Below, piece by piece: positions 1 to 35,924 of a stretch of DNA of 64,000 nucleotides. The notes beneath the pieces are model-generated. The model was not told the origin of the DNA. It worked only from the letters and a program-made list of their open reading frames with translations, and searched no databases. Every line of letters begins with the position of its first letter. Positions within the stretch are counted from its first letter, which is position 1. The stretch comes from Brachynemurus nebulosus. Lineage: Eukaryota; Arthropoda; Insecta; Neuroptera; Myrmeleontidae. Position numbers and translations under genes: made by a program. The stretch lies in the NCBI GenBank assembly GCA_035578155.1, contig JAPWDM010000003.1:20672916-20736915 (forward strand), written 5' to 3'.

Positions 1-213
1 CAAATTTTTTTCACGAAAAATGTCCAAAACCCCGTTAACGTTTTCACGAAATTTTTTAAATATAAGATGTTTCGTTCTTGAGTTATCGTGCGGACACATT
101 TATATATATGTTTACTAAGTGTCCGCACGATAACTCAAAACGAAACATCTTATTTTTAAGAAATTTCGTCAAAACGTTTACGGGGTTTTGGACATTTTTC
201 GTGAAAAAAATTT
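1..213. repeat. Palindrome (inverted repeat, about 90-105 bp arms)
   Basis: Bases 1-105 and 123-213 are near-perfect reverse complements around a short AT loop. The arms share TGTCCGCACGATAACTC next to the loop and the segment CACGAAAAATGTCCAAAACC at the outer end. The same TGTCCGCACGATAACTC word occurs at 30484-30501 inside a dispersed element, so the palindrome is an inverted duplication of part of that element. It may extend left of the window. Confidence 0.85.
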
Positions 214-347
214 GGCGGAATGAGGCGGAAAAATCACATAAAGAAGGTTTTTTTTATTTACAATTACTCTATATCAACTAGTTTCCGAGAAAAACGTACT
301 TTTGTAAATGGAAATTCGCTATGTTATGCAGGATGCTGCGACAGAGG
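214..347 (+). mobile_element. 3' half of a DINE-1/Helentron-like element
   Basis: This stretch matches the 3' end of the copies at 30267-30810 and 31159-31493. It has CAACTAGTTTCCGAGAAAAA, then GGAAATTCGCTATG, then TGCAGGATGCTGCGACAG at the end. The last part can fold as a short GCAG/CTGC hairpin. The family assignment rests on the structure described at 30267 and is an inference. Confidence 0.55.
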
Positions 348-968
348 TATTTTATTTTATTTTAGTATAAATATAGTATCAATAAATTTTTATTTTTCAT
401 AATACACATTTAAACTATTATTTTAGACAAACTAAAGCACTATATGGGCATCAACACACTTCATGTAATATTGGCTAACTTGTGTGCGTCATCAAGTTTA
501 TTAAAATTTTTTAGTGTCTAAAAATATCTAATGTCAAAAAGGCATTTTCGAAATCTTTAAAGTAATGACACCCCTCCTAATCTGAGAGCTCCTGGGCAGT
601 TTAGCTTCAATCTTCAATAACGTTGAATATTATATTCTTGTGGTTGTCTGAAATTTTGCTCAGGATTACTTTTTTTAATCTTTTCGACATAAAATGTCGA
701 GTTCTAGACAACTGACTGCCTTCAGATTTTATATGAATTGGTTGGATTTTAGTATTAAAAAAAAAAAATAAAATAAAAAAAAATAAAAAATAGTGAAAAA
801 GCGATAAAAAAATTGATTTCTTTTCAGACAGCTGCCATTTTACGAAATTCATTTTTTTTTTTTTTTGGTTCCGATCATAACGACATTACTATTGCCATCA
901 TGTTGTAGTAGTTGTTGTCAAGAAACTGTGTATGATTTTTATTTCAGATATGCGAAAGGCCTCTAGTT
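348..968. other. AT-rich intronic sequence, nothing recognised
   Basis: This lies in the intron downstream (in gene sense) of ABCG exon 7. I see poly-A/poly-T runs and an 81-codon minus-strand open frame of low complexity (607-852) but no exon of the transporter and no repeat terminus. Confidence 0.5.
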
Positions 969-1164
969 CAGGGCCGTCGAAAGAAACGCCGGACCCCGGG
1001 AATAAACCACATTCTTTTAAAATTAGCTTTCAAAAAAATAAGTAGTGAGCAAGAAAAAACTAATAACTTTTTCCCCGGGCCCACTAAAGACAACTATGGG
1101 CCCTCTCATCAAGTCCGGGCCCCGGGGCTGCAACCCCAACTACCTCACCCTCTCGTCGGGCCTG
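969..1164. mobile_element. Short hAT-like MITE (CAGGGCCG...CGGGCCTG)
   Basis: A GC-rich 196-bp block starts CAGGGCCGTCGAAAGAAACG and ends TCGTCGGGCCTG. It is a second copy of the element at 22316-22500, sharing internal words such as TTTTTCCCCGGGCCC and CCTCACCCTCTCGTCGGGCC. CAGGG...CCTG ends are typical of hAT superfamily MITEs. No target duplication is visible here (CTCTAGTT left, GTTTTATC right), so the copy is old or the site has been altered. Confidence 0.6.
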
Positions 1165-1427
1165 GTTTTATCTAATAGACTAGTGTAGGTACTGTGTCTC
1201 GGGTTTACGAACTTATAGAGACCTATAGAAGTTTAAAATTTTTCACATTTCGAGAACAGAACACTGCTTTAAGTTATTCCTAGTATTTTATCTTATCAAA
1301 TAAAAACAATCCTTGTATCAACTTATAAATCGTAACAAACATCAAGTCTTTACATTTTAATTTATCAAAAAGTCAGTAGTTTAAAGCAGTCGTTGGGGGG
1401 AGAGTACTTAATGTTCAAAATGCTTAC
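1165..1427. other. Start of ABCG intron 7
   Basis: The donor of exon 7 (GTAAGC, minus strand) begins at 1427. I looked for the next ABCG exon, which should encode the rest of TM3 and the following helices, and found none between here and base 1. The intron is therefore at least 1.4 kb. Confidence 0.6.
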
Positions 1428-25983
<24,556 letters not shown>

Positions 25984-26230
25984 TTTTGTTAACAATTAAA
26001 TTAAGCCGGCTTATTCAAACGAAATATTTATTATAACAATATAATAAAATTTAAATTTAATTGTTGCTTTGTTCGTTCACATTTGCTTTGATATTGTTCC
26101 AGCGCCAGACACAGACAGGCGGTAATTGTTAACAATGTTGAGGTCTTGACAGTTGATTTAAAACTAAAAAACGGTCAGTACGGTCAGTACAACAATTGGC
26201 GGTTGTTGTAGAACTTGAAATAAAGAAATC
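25984..26230 (-). promoter_or_regulatory. Probable 5'UTR and promoter region of the ABCG gene
   Basis: The region directly upstream of the ATG has an in-frame stop and more balanced composition than the surrounding DNA. On the gene strand it has a tandem GTACTGACCGTACTGACCG (26172-26190), CGCCAATTGTTG and GTCTGTGTCTGGCGCTGGAA. I see no TATA box at a fixed spacing. The transcription start is not determined and an upstream noncoding exon is possible. Confidence 0.4.
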
Positions 26231-27780
26231 GTATTTCTTTGTAAAGAGTATTATAGAATATTTTATTATAAAAGTTATATGAAATCTTTTAACCTTGCTC
26301 TGTCTCATTTTATTCTATTGTATCATTTTTACTTTTTATCTTTGTTTAGTGTTTTTAAAGTGTTGTAGAGTGTACTCTAGGACTTTGATCTAATGTTGAT
26401 GAATAATTTTTTTTTACTATATTTTATTGATAAAAGCAAGGTATTTATTAATTTGATGTTTGCAGTTAGTCAGTGTATCGGAATGATAATTTACAAGTGA
26501 TTTTTATTCTTTCAAAAAGGAAATTTTTATTGGAATAAGAACACTAATGTTTTTATTCCTTCGATGAAATACATATGTTTATTTTTATAGATCTGGGGAT
26601 GCTAAATAGGAAAAAAAATATGAATATTCCATCAGTTAGCTTAAAGGGGACAAGACGCAAGTTAAGTAAACTCACCTTTTCTCAAGATTTTTTTTTAGAA
26701 AAAAATGGGATAGTTTATCGAGTTGACATAAAGTAGCATATGCGTATCAAAATATCAAATATGACATCTTAACAAATTTTTTTTAGATAAAAATACTCCA
26801 AAATGGTGGCGCTATAGCTGCTGAAACTTGAAATCTTGGTTTTGCGCCGTGCAGCCTATACAGATCTTAAATCTCAACAAAAATCAAAAACATCTATAGA
26901 AACATCTATTCTTCGAATTCAAATCTAAAAATTTTGGATCAAATTCTGCAGTTGTTTAAATTAATCTTTAAACAGAAAAAATTGTCAAAAAATTGCATAA
27001 CCATGAAAAGACGGTGAGTTTCGATTTCCTGAGACCTCAAAACAAATTGTTGTCATAGTCTGAGGCTCAGGTCTTACCATCAGAACCGCTTTAATAACTG
27101 AATTTCCACAATGAAAATTCGCTAAAAGTGAGTTTCATTTGAGTTATATAAAAAATGATAAAATATGCAAACTAGTGCAATTTTAATTCTTCCGTTCATC
27201 AATGCACCAATAATAATACCAAGTCTTAATTAAATTATGTGTTTTCAATTCTAATTTTTTTAAATCTTGTTCACACGTGCATTTCCTTTTCCTGTTTTGT
27301 TTGTTAAAGTTCACTCTATACAGTTCTATAAAATTGGCGAAATGATGTCGGAAAGCCGGAAAATGTTAAATTGGGACAGAACATCCATACTGTTTTCGAA
27401 ATATCATGTTGCAAATAAATTAGAGAGTACACAAAAAATTTTATTTGTAAAAATGTATCATGTTACAGACCGTGCGTTAATTTTACATTAGCATCAGTGA
27501 GTACGATTACATCTTCTGGAATTACATTCATTCGTATTCGATGTCATTTGTGAATCTAGCTGTCAAATCAGGAGGCGGTCATTTTTTATTAATGGTTTCA
27601 TAATGCTTCGGTATTTGCGCTTCATCCAGATTATTTAATTTTGGTAAAAATGAAAAGAACGACTCCAAAAACCTATAGTTCGCTTCCATTTCTATCATTT
27701 CTATCTTTTCATTTAGGGCACTGAATAATTTTAGAAAACTTGTATTCGAGCTTCGTCGTTGTCGTTAAATAATGTTGAGA
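26231..27780. other. Intergenic sequence, nothing recognised
   Basis: AT-rich sequence with a 74-codon plus-strand frame (27267-27491) that shows no domain, no splice context and no repeat partner in the window. Confidence 0.5.
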
Positions 27781-27788
27781 CTTCAGAG

Positions 27789-28340
27789 TAGGGTTTCCGA
27801 TCTCTGGCCAAAAAATCGATCTTGTGGATCGATTCGAATCGTCAAACCAAAAATCGATGCAGGAGAAAATCGGCTTACAAAAGATCGATCTGACGAAAAT
27901 CGATTTAATTTTTGTACTTGCAGAAAATAAAAGATATATAAAAGTTTTAATGAAGTTTCTTATTGGGTCATCACAAATCAGTTTTTAACTTTCTTTGAAG
28001 ATGAACTGCTGAATTTAATATGAATAAAATGGTTTCCAGTTTGCGCTAAAAGTGTCACATAATTCCAAAAATTCACTCAATTTTCTATAAATGAATCATA
28101 AAAGTGGTAAAATTATTTGACAACATAAATAGTTAAAATATATTTTACAATAATTTTGAAAAAATATCATATTTTTACTAAAAATATCCTAATTTAAATT
28201 CGAAAAGATCGATCTCCGATCCCGTAAATTTTTCACGATCTCTGTATCGATTTACTCTCCAAAGAATCGATTCGAAAAATCGAAGATCGGCTCTCCAAAA
28301 ATCGATTTTCGATAAAATCGAATCGAGATCGGAAACCCTA
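27789..28340. mobile_element. hAT-like nonautonomous element, 552 bp, 8-bp target duplication
   Basis: The ends are TAGGGTTTCCGATCTC and GAGATCGGAAACCCTA, a perfect 16-bp inverted pair, flanked by CTTCAGAG on both sides (27781-27788 and 28341-28348). Both subterminal regions are packed with ATCGAT words (for example AAAATCGATCTTGTGGATCG left and CTCCAAAAATCGATTTTCGA right), likely transposase-binding repeats. The centre is AT-rich without a coding frame. Confidence 0.9.
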
Positions 28341-28348
28341 CTTCAGAG

Positions 28349-29199
28349 CAGAATATTTGGTATAAAATTAGAAAAGATGATGGATTTTTGTTAAACTTAA
28401 ACAAATTGTGAGGTTGAAATTTTTAATATTGCAATTGTAAGGATATTTTTGATCTGATCCTACTTTATATTTAAAATATGGTCGTGTCAAACATTGGCAA
28501 TAATTCATTTTATTGCAAGTGAGAGGCATGCTAATTATTATATACTTAAGTTATTTCTTTAAGGGAATCTTATTAAGCGTGAATAAAATCTTTTTTTCTC
28601 TTCTAAAGCTATAATACCGTCAACGCGTCAAATTATAAAAACTAAATTATTTGGTAGGCCAAGAAAAAATTTCAAATTAAGATAGGATCTAAAGGAAAAA
28701 TGCGTTAGTTTACTTAAATTCCATCGTTTCGGAAAACAAACTATAGTATATCTAACAGTATTGGCCGATCTCTTATTCTACTTTACAAATTGAAAATAGG
28801 GGTACAATCTAACAAAAAAATCACATCCGGAAAATAGGTCACATTTTCTGAAGGAACTTGGCTATTCTTGCAAAAAATTTGGCACTCCAATTAGTCAGCT
28901 TTTACTAACATATCCGATTCATATAATTCTTGTAGCTACTAGTCTAAGAAAGGAAAAAATTGAACTTGATGACGTCATCACATACAAAATATTTAAAACC
29001 CCGAAAACTGCAATTTTTATGCTAGAAATATAAAATTTGTAGCTACTCATAGGTTTTTGACACTGGTTTCTTCATCTTTGGCTAAATCAAAATTGTAAAA
29101 GACAACAAATTAAATCACATTTCCTAAACGAATTTGGTTATTTTGGCCTGAGAATCGGATGTATGTAAAAGTAGATCACTAATTAAATTATCAGAATAA
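28349..29199. other. Intergenic sequence, nothing recognised
   Basis: AT-rich, including ordinary words such as ACGTCATCACATACAAAATA; no open frame above background and no repeat ends. Confidence 0.5.
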
Positions 29200-29201
29200 T
29201 A

Positions 29202-29423
29202 CACCAATACCTCAATTTGCGTCGTGGTTACGTTCCAAAAAAACACGACCCAAATTGAAACGATGCAAAGTGAATTATGATTTTCTATAGAAAATTTCAA
29301 AAAATTTCGAAAAAAAAAAATTAAAGACTCGATCCCAAAGCAACGCAACTTCGAAAATCTAACGACGCACAGTGAAACTTCGAAAAAACGCAAACCGAAA
29401 CGACGCAAAGCGAGGTATTGGTG
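29202..29423. mobile_element. TA-flanked MITE, 222 bp
   Basis: The ends CACCAATACCTCAATTTGCG and CGCAAAGCGAGGTATTGGTG are inverted, with TA on each side (29200-29201 and 29424-29425). The inside carries several CGACGCAAA/CGACGCA units. TA duplication suggests a Tc1/mariner-type MITE. A truncated copy is at 13294. Confidence 0.78.
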
Positions 29424-29485
29424 TACAGTGATTGTTTTTTGTAAGTGAAATTTTGTAAAAATCAGTTTCTTTAGACAGTGTAAAG

Positions 29486-30230
29486 CAGCGTTCCTCAACC
29501 TTTTTTCAGTTGCGGCTTAGTAAATTCTTGGATAATTTTATGTGGACTAGTCACATATACACACGACGATTTTCAATTTTCTAAATTACATTTAGGAATA
29601 TTTAACATAAATGTCATTTTCCGACCACTTGGTTAACCATTTAATTCAGATAAATATCGAAACTTTCTTGAGAATTATAGAAATGTTTAAAAGTAATTAG
29701 TTAATTTTAAATAGCATTATTGTAGCTTAACTGGAATAAGATTAGGTCGTGTAGTATGAAACGACGTTTTCCGACCACGTGATCTACCATGTAATTTGGA
29801 AAAATATCGACAATTTCTTAACCATTACAGATATATTTAACAATAATAAAATTAATTAATTCTAAATGGCATTCTTGTAGTTTGTAATCATTTCTACCAT
29901 TAGTTGGAATAACACAAAGTCGTGTAATATGAAATGTCGTTTCCCGATCACTTGGTCTATCATGTAACCTAGAAAAATATCAATATCCTTTTTAAGCGTT
30001 AAAAAGACGTTTAAAGGCAATTATTTAATTTTATCTATGTGTACATGAATATCATTTTCCGACAGTTTGGTCGACCGTAATAAAATTATATCTTAACCAA
30101 GTCAACCTCGTCATTTTCTTTCTTTCAAACAAAAAGGTTGTGCCATGTTGTGTTAGACTTGTGCTATCATAGGTCGATCTTTTCGCGGACCAGTAAGATA
30201 CTCTCGCGTACCGGTGGTTGAGAAACACTG
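29486..30230. mobile_element. hAT-like element (CAGCGTTCCTCAACC ends), 745 bp
   Basis: The left end CAGCGTTCCTCAACC and right end GGTTGAGAAACACTG form an imperfect TIR of the type known from many animal hAT elements (CAGTGGTTCTCAACC). The flanks GTGTAAAG and ATGTTAAG match at six of eight positions, a decayed 8-bp duplication. The interior has at least three diverged units of about 155-170 bp, each with CGTTTTCCGACCACNTGG (about 29610, 29768, 29940). Related units are at 32430-32660. Confidence 0.75.
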
Positions 30231-30266
30231 ATGTTAAGTTCTCCTTAAGTGGTTTCACGCACATAT

Positions 30267-30394
30267 TAGCGAATTTCCAGAATGGAATTCAGCAATTACG
30301 GCCACTGTCATGACGTGACTTGAGCCCGGGACTATGGCAGAAATTTGTTTTGAGGTCCCTAGAAACCGAAAATAATATAATAATATTCACTAAA

Positions 30395-30482
<88 letters not shown>

Positions 30483-30810
30483 GTGTGTCCGCACGATAAC
30501 TCTCGAATGAAATGTCCTAGGTTTGCGAAATTTGATGAAAATGTTGGAAGTCCCAAACCGTTGGGCAAGTTCGTTCGCCAGACATGTACGATGCCCGGAA
30601 CATGGTTTTTGTTCTTGCAAAAAATTAGTTTTTTGCCAAAATTTCCACTTACTCAAAAATTTTTGCAAAATTTTTTCTCCCACCTTTAAAAGAGGAGAAA
30701 AAATTACATAAAAAGGTCTTTAAACTATTCTTCTATGTCAACTAGTTTCCGAGAAAAATTAACTTTTATAAACGGATATTCGCTATGTTATGCAGGATGC
30801 TGCGACAGGG
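30267..30810 (+). mobile_element. DINE-1/Helentron-like element with (TA)n core, most complete copy
   Basis: The left part starts TAGCGAATTTCC and reads on through ACTTGAGCCCGGGACTATGG and TTTGTTTTGAGGTCCCTAGA to TCACTAAAATTTA, where a (TA)n array begins (30399-30482). The right part runs from TGTCCGCACGATAACTC through CCCAAACCGTTGGGCAAGTT and CAACTAGTTTCCGAGAAAAA to GATATTCGCTATGTTATGCA and ends GGATGCTGCGACAGGG. TAGCGAATTTCC on the left is the inverse of GG(A)AATTCGCTA near the right end, and the right end folds as GCAG/CTGC. Subterminal inverted repeats, a microsatellite core and a 3' hairpin are the described architecture of DINE-1/Helentron-type elements; that assignment is inference. 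Confidence 0.65.
30399..30482. repeat. (TA)n microsatellite inside the DINE-like element
   Basis: It begins directly after the conserved TCACTAAAATTTA, the same position as in the copy at 31788. Confidence 0.95.
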
Positions 30811-31158
30811 ATATATATTATAATTATATCAACGTATAGATTCACAGATTGATTCTGACCGTTCAAAGTTCAACTCTATTTGTTATGTATCCTTTTTTAT
30901 TGCATTAGTACAATACCAATGCAACGTAGTGTAACAAAGACAGGACATGTTGGTGGACCAAAATTAATCTGTTTGGTGGGCCAAAATTAATCTCTTGAAG
31001 TATACCTACGTATGTAGGTACTTATACATATACTTGTATGTTGTACAACAGTATGGCTTGTAGAGTCATATATAATATGTATGTTTTGTATGTTATAATT
31101 ATGCCTTTTTGCTTAGGGTTCCGAAAAAAGTCCTATTTTTTAGAGCTCCGAAGAAAAT
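30811..31158. other. Spacer between two DINE-like copies
   Basis: It holds a short local duplication of GGTGGACCAAAATTAATCTG / GGTGGGCCAAAATTAATCT (about 30950-30995) and otherwise nothing recognisable. Confidence 0.5.
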
Positions 31159-31493
31159 CTCCCGGGACTATAATAGATATTTGTTTTGAGGTCCCTAGAA
31201 ATCGAAAATAATATTCACTAAAATTTATATATTATATTTATACTTAGTTCCACACCGTTGGACAAGTTCGTTAGCCAGCCATGGCGGATGCTTGGAATAT
31301 CGTTTTCTTGTTCATTTTTCGTGAAAAAAATTAGTTTTTTGCCAAAATTGTCTCAAGTTAAAAAATTTTTGCGACATTTATTTACATCATTACAAAGAGG
31401 AGGAAAAATCACTTAAAAGGGTGAAAAATCACAGAAAAACGGATTTTTCTAAAAGGGAAATTCGCTATGTTATGCAGGATGCTGCGACAGGGG
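31159..31493 (+). mobile_element. DINE-like element, copy with contracted TA core
   Basis: It reads CCCGGGACTATAATAGATAT, TTTGTTTTGAGGTCCCTAGA, TCACTAAAATTTATATATTA, then the right part CCACACCGTTGGACAAGTTC to GAAATTCGCTATGTTATGCA and GGATGCTGCGACAGGGG. The leftmost 100 bp with TAGCGAATTTCC are missing. Confidence 0.65.
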
Positions 31494-31787
31494 TATAATT
31501 ATATTCAACTAATTTAATTATTATTTACAAAAAAGAAGACATGTGTTTGGACGTGGACAAACTTCACTATTGTCACATCACAGTAACATTAATTACAACG
31601 TTGTATGCATTGACGTTGTTATCATTCAGTATTGAACAAACTATAATTATTATCTGCCACTAACAGAGAAAAATACATATACATAATAGTGAAACAACAG
31701 CAAAAGATAGATAAAATAAAATTTAGCAAATTATAACGTTCCTATTCTTTGAGATATTTTTGTACCATATTCTATATGTTCCGGTTT

Positions 31788-31907
31788 TAGCGAATTTCCA
31801 TTCTGAAAATTCAGCTATTACAGCAGCTCTTATGTAAGACCTAAGTCCGGGACTATGGTAGAAATTTGTTTTGGGGCCTCTAGAACCCGAAAATCTACTT
31901 CACTAAA

Positions 31908-31978
<71 letters not shown>
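31788..31978 (+). mobile_element. DINE-like element, left half plus (TA)n
   Basis: It starts TAGCGAATTTCCATTCTG, then AAGTCCGGGACTATGGTAGA, CACTAAAATTTA and a (TA)n tract (31911-31977). The right half is missing; a CAGGGTGTAAA repeat follows immediately. Confidence 0.65.
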
Positions 31979-31979
<1 letters not shown>

Positions 31980-32134
31980 AGGGTGTAAAACAAATGACTC
32001 TCGTTCTTTTGTGGGGTGACTCATAGCACCCTGTAGACACTAAAACCGCAGGAATTTTTTCGGAATTAACAGTCGCGTCACCCCTCGAAAAGATAAGAGT
32101 TATTTCCTTTACACCCTGTATATAATATATACAA

Positions 32135-32186
<52 letters not shown>

Positions 32187-32308
32187 GCGTGTGTGTATAT
32201 ATATTATATACAGGGTGTAAAGGAAATAACTCTTATCCTTTTGAGGGGTGACGCGACTGTTAATTCCGAAAAAATTCCTGCGGTTTTAGTGTCTACAGGG
32301 TGCTATAA
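31979..32308. repeat. Palindrome of a CAGGGTGTAAA-type element around a TA loop
   Basis: The left arm 32023-32128 and right arm 32205-32308 match as reverse complements except for about two bases. They contain CCTGTAGACACTAAAACCGC and GTCGCGTCACCCCTC. The loop is (TA)n-rich with TGTGTG. Just before the left arm, 31979-32022 repeats the start of the right arm (CAGGGTGTAAAACAAATGAC) in direct orientation. Confidence 0.85.
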
Positions 32309-32339
32309 GGGTGCCTTCCCAAAAATTTTGAAAAAATAA

Positions 32340-32885
32340 AAAAAAAGCGTGAAGAAAATGTCTAGGGTCCCGTAGTGGATTAATCCGCTCTGTCGACACG
32401 TTATGAAGACACATTATGTCAAATGTTTAAAAATAATTCTTTAACCCTGAGTAGATTTCTTTTAGCCTGGAATCATTTCCACCGTTAGTTAGGATACCAT
32501 TAGGTTGTGTAATATAAAATGTCGTTTTCTGACCACTTGACCGTAATTCAAACAAATTTTGTCACTTTTTAAGCATTAGAGAAATGTTTAAAAGCAGTTC
32601 TTTAACTTTAAATATAATTCTTGTAGCCCGGAATTATTTCCACCATTATATTCTGTAATATTATACAGAATATAAAAACGACGAAAATTAGACAAATAGT
32701 TGAGGCCCGATATTTTGAAGGGTCTGGTGAAACTGTCTATTTTGAATATTTGAATCAATATTTCTACATCTATTTTATTTATTGTTCTATAATTTATGTG
32801 CTATATACATATCTTGTAAGGGTGGGAGGGGGCCTGGTAACAAAAAAAACATGTAGGGGCCCAAGGTGGGTTAATCCGTCCCTGG
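32340..32885. mobile_element. hAT remnants with GGATTAATCC-type ends
   Basis: GTCCCGTAGTGGATTAATCC (about 32368) and GGCCCAAGGTGGGTTAATCC followed by GTCCCTGG (about 32858-32885) look like two right ends of CAGGGACGGATTAACC elements in the same orientation. Between them lie two diverged units of the 29486 family (TCGTTTTCTGACCACTTGAC, 32522 on). Too decayed for boundaries or target sites. Confidence 0.45.
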
Positions 32886-33019
32886 TTATATATAGGGTTT
32901 TTTAAGTAGTATGTGATTACCTGAAATGGCTTGTAAATGTTGCTACAAACTATATTTTGTTCAGTTTAAGATTATACAATAAAAAATAAAATTTGGGCGT
33001 ACCCAAAATAAAAATCGCC

Positions 33020-33135
33020 CCTGAATTTAATGAAAACGTTGGAAGTCAAAACCGTTCGATGAGTTCTACACCCAAACACGTCCGGTGTACAAAACCTCAA
33101 AAAAGTATGTTTTTGACAAAAGTTTGTCAAAACTT
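33020..33135 (+). mobile_element. DINE-like element fragment
   Basis: AATGAAAACGTTGGAAGTC, CCGTTCGATGAGTTC and ACGTCCGGTGTACAAAACC match the right part of the 30267 copy. Both ends are lost. Confidence 0.5.
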
Positions 33136-33742
33136 AAGTTTTTAAATATTTTAATTTAATTTTATTTATTAATATAATTATAGCAGTTATATACTTTTTA
33201 GGATACAAATTATTTTTTAGGATATTTATTTGCTTTATATTAAGCACCAAAATCCTATATGAAATATTTTTTTTATTTGTTATGTCTGGATAGAATGTAT
33301 CTACATAAAAAAAATTTTTGTATGTTGTCAATTTTATTAACTTCGACTCTGTTTGACCTCCATTAAACTCCACACATCAGTCAATTTTTTTGCTTCAGTT
33401 TCTTGATGTATTTGTAATTTACGGCATTCTTTCTGTTAAGTATTCAGTTCTCAATGATGCTAGTGTTGTGATTGCTCCGTTTCTATTTTTATTAAACCTA
33501 AGGTAAATAAATTTTACAATCACCTCTATTTCAGGTTCTCGAGACAATTACAATTTAGATATGTATATAGGATAAAAGCCCCTATACCGGAACGCGATCT
33601 AAAACTGGAACAGTTTTTACATTTATATATTAATGAAGTTATTTATGAAAGAAACCTCTGATAACAAAAATTATTATTAACAGAATGACTATTTTTCAAT
33701 TTAAATTCACCTCGCATTTAATGTTTCCTTACTTAATTAAAG

Positions 33743-34487
<745 letters not shown>

Positions 34488-35009
34488 CACTAAAAATATT
34501 ATTGTTAGTTGTTACTTTTTACCCGTTGTGATAACAATGGGTAAAACTCCCCATGTGGCTATACTCGTATGTATAACTATATACGCATTATCTTTCCTAA
34601 TTAGTTCCAGTAGTATCCAATGTGCCAATAGCCAATATGTATACCCTATAACCATATATGTAACATATATTTACCTACCATATGTACTATGTGTACTACT
34701 ATGAAAGTATGAAGACCATGAATGCAAAAAGAAAGGCAGACCACCCATGTTCCAAGTGATGCCTCTTCTACAAAAGGACTTACATATTCAGAAAAATTTT
34801 TTTGTCAGTTTGTTTGAAATTTTTAAATAAACTTGGTTCATTCCGTGATATTCGTTCTATATATTCAGTTGCATCACTCCAATTTTTTCCTACTTTCACC
34901 AATCCACGTTAGCTCATCGTCTTTCCAAGTATAATATAAAACGTTTTTACATAGTATACCTTTCATGTACTATCAATTTATTAAATTCCTTAACAAACTA
35001 TCAGTTAAT

Positions 35010-35153
35010 TCTTTTTAAACTTTTCAAAATTTCGATTTTTTAGATCGATCTTACAGAATCGATTTTTTTTAGTCGATTTTTTTTTGGATCGATTTTTTTA
35101 ATTTCGATTTAAATCGATCCAAAAATCGATCTTTTTTTTGGAGAATCGACATC

Positions 35154-35235
<82 letters not shown>
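35010..35235. mobile_element. AGAGATGTCGAT-type element end plus (TA)n
   Basis: This ATCGAT-rich block (ATTTAAATCGATCCAAAAAT) ends GGAGAATCGACATCTCTAAT and is followed by a TA array at 35158-35235. It is a diverged single arm of the palindrome at 34012-34487. A weaker relative is at 56757-56890 (TAAAAAAAATCGATTTTTC). Confidence 0.6.
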
Positions 35236-35237
<2 letters not shown>

Positions 35238-35924
35238 AATTTTTGTTGTAAACAATTAAAAATAAACAATTTTTGTTGAATACAGTATTTTGATCCTTTA
35301 TTTACGTCTGATACTTAAACCATTGTATGTTTCCTACATTGACGTCAAGATGTCACTCTCGTCTGCTTGAATATGAGTTCCCAACTCCTAGTGTCATTAA
35401 TATTTCTTTGTTTGGATATAGATGTCGACATTTTGTAAAAGAAAAACAATAAATAAAAATTTTTGCGTTGTAATTTTTTAAAAACATATTCATTGGATTA
35501 AAAAAATTTTCTTTCCTGCTTATTAAGAAAAAAAAAATGGTTGTTTAATTTATTTGTCAATTTTTATAAACCAGTTTAATTACACACCTAAAAATAGTGT
35601 TCCGGTATAGGGGCTTTTATGTTACAGTAATTTTATTAAGAATTGTATGGCTCCGTTGAATGACTACAACAATATATATGTATCATTAGTGAATTACCCC
35701 GTGATGCAGCACATGTCTAGTACACGGTAATCTGTATATTACAGTGACACAAGGTGATCAAGTTATCTTCTTATACTGTGTAGCAGGCTAATAAAAAGTA
35801 AATTTCATATAACGGTAGTAATTTAACGTAGTAAATATCTGAATTTCAAGGTGAAAGTACAAAATAAATCATTATAATGTTTGTTTGAAAAACATTTTTT
35901 CTTTTTTATTGTAGAATACGGCAT

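Noticed and set aside
25984..25995. Upstream TTG start for ABCG (adds MLTK)
   Set aside because: The ATG at 25983 is in frame with good context and a stop codon lies directly upstream; non-ATG initiation is not needed.
29124..29498. 124-codon minus-strand frame
   Set aside because: It spans the 222-bp MITE and its flank; the repeated LRRFGLRFFEVSLCVVRF-like text comes from the CGACGCAAA repeats of the MITE.
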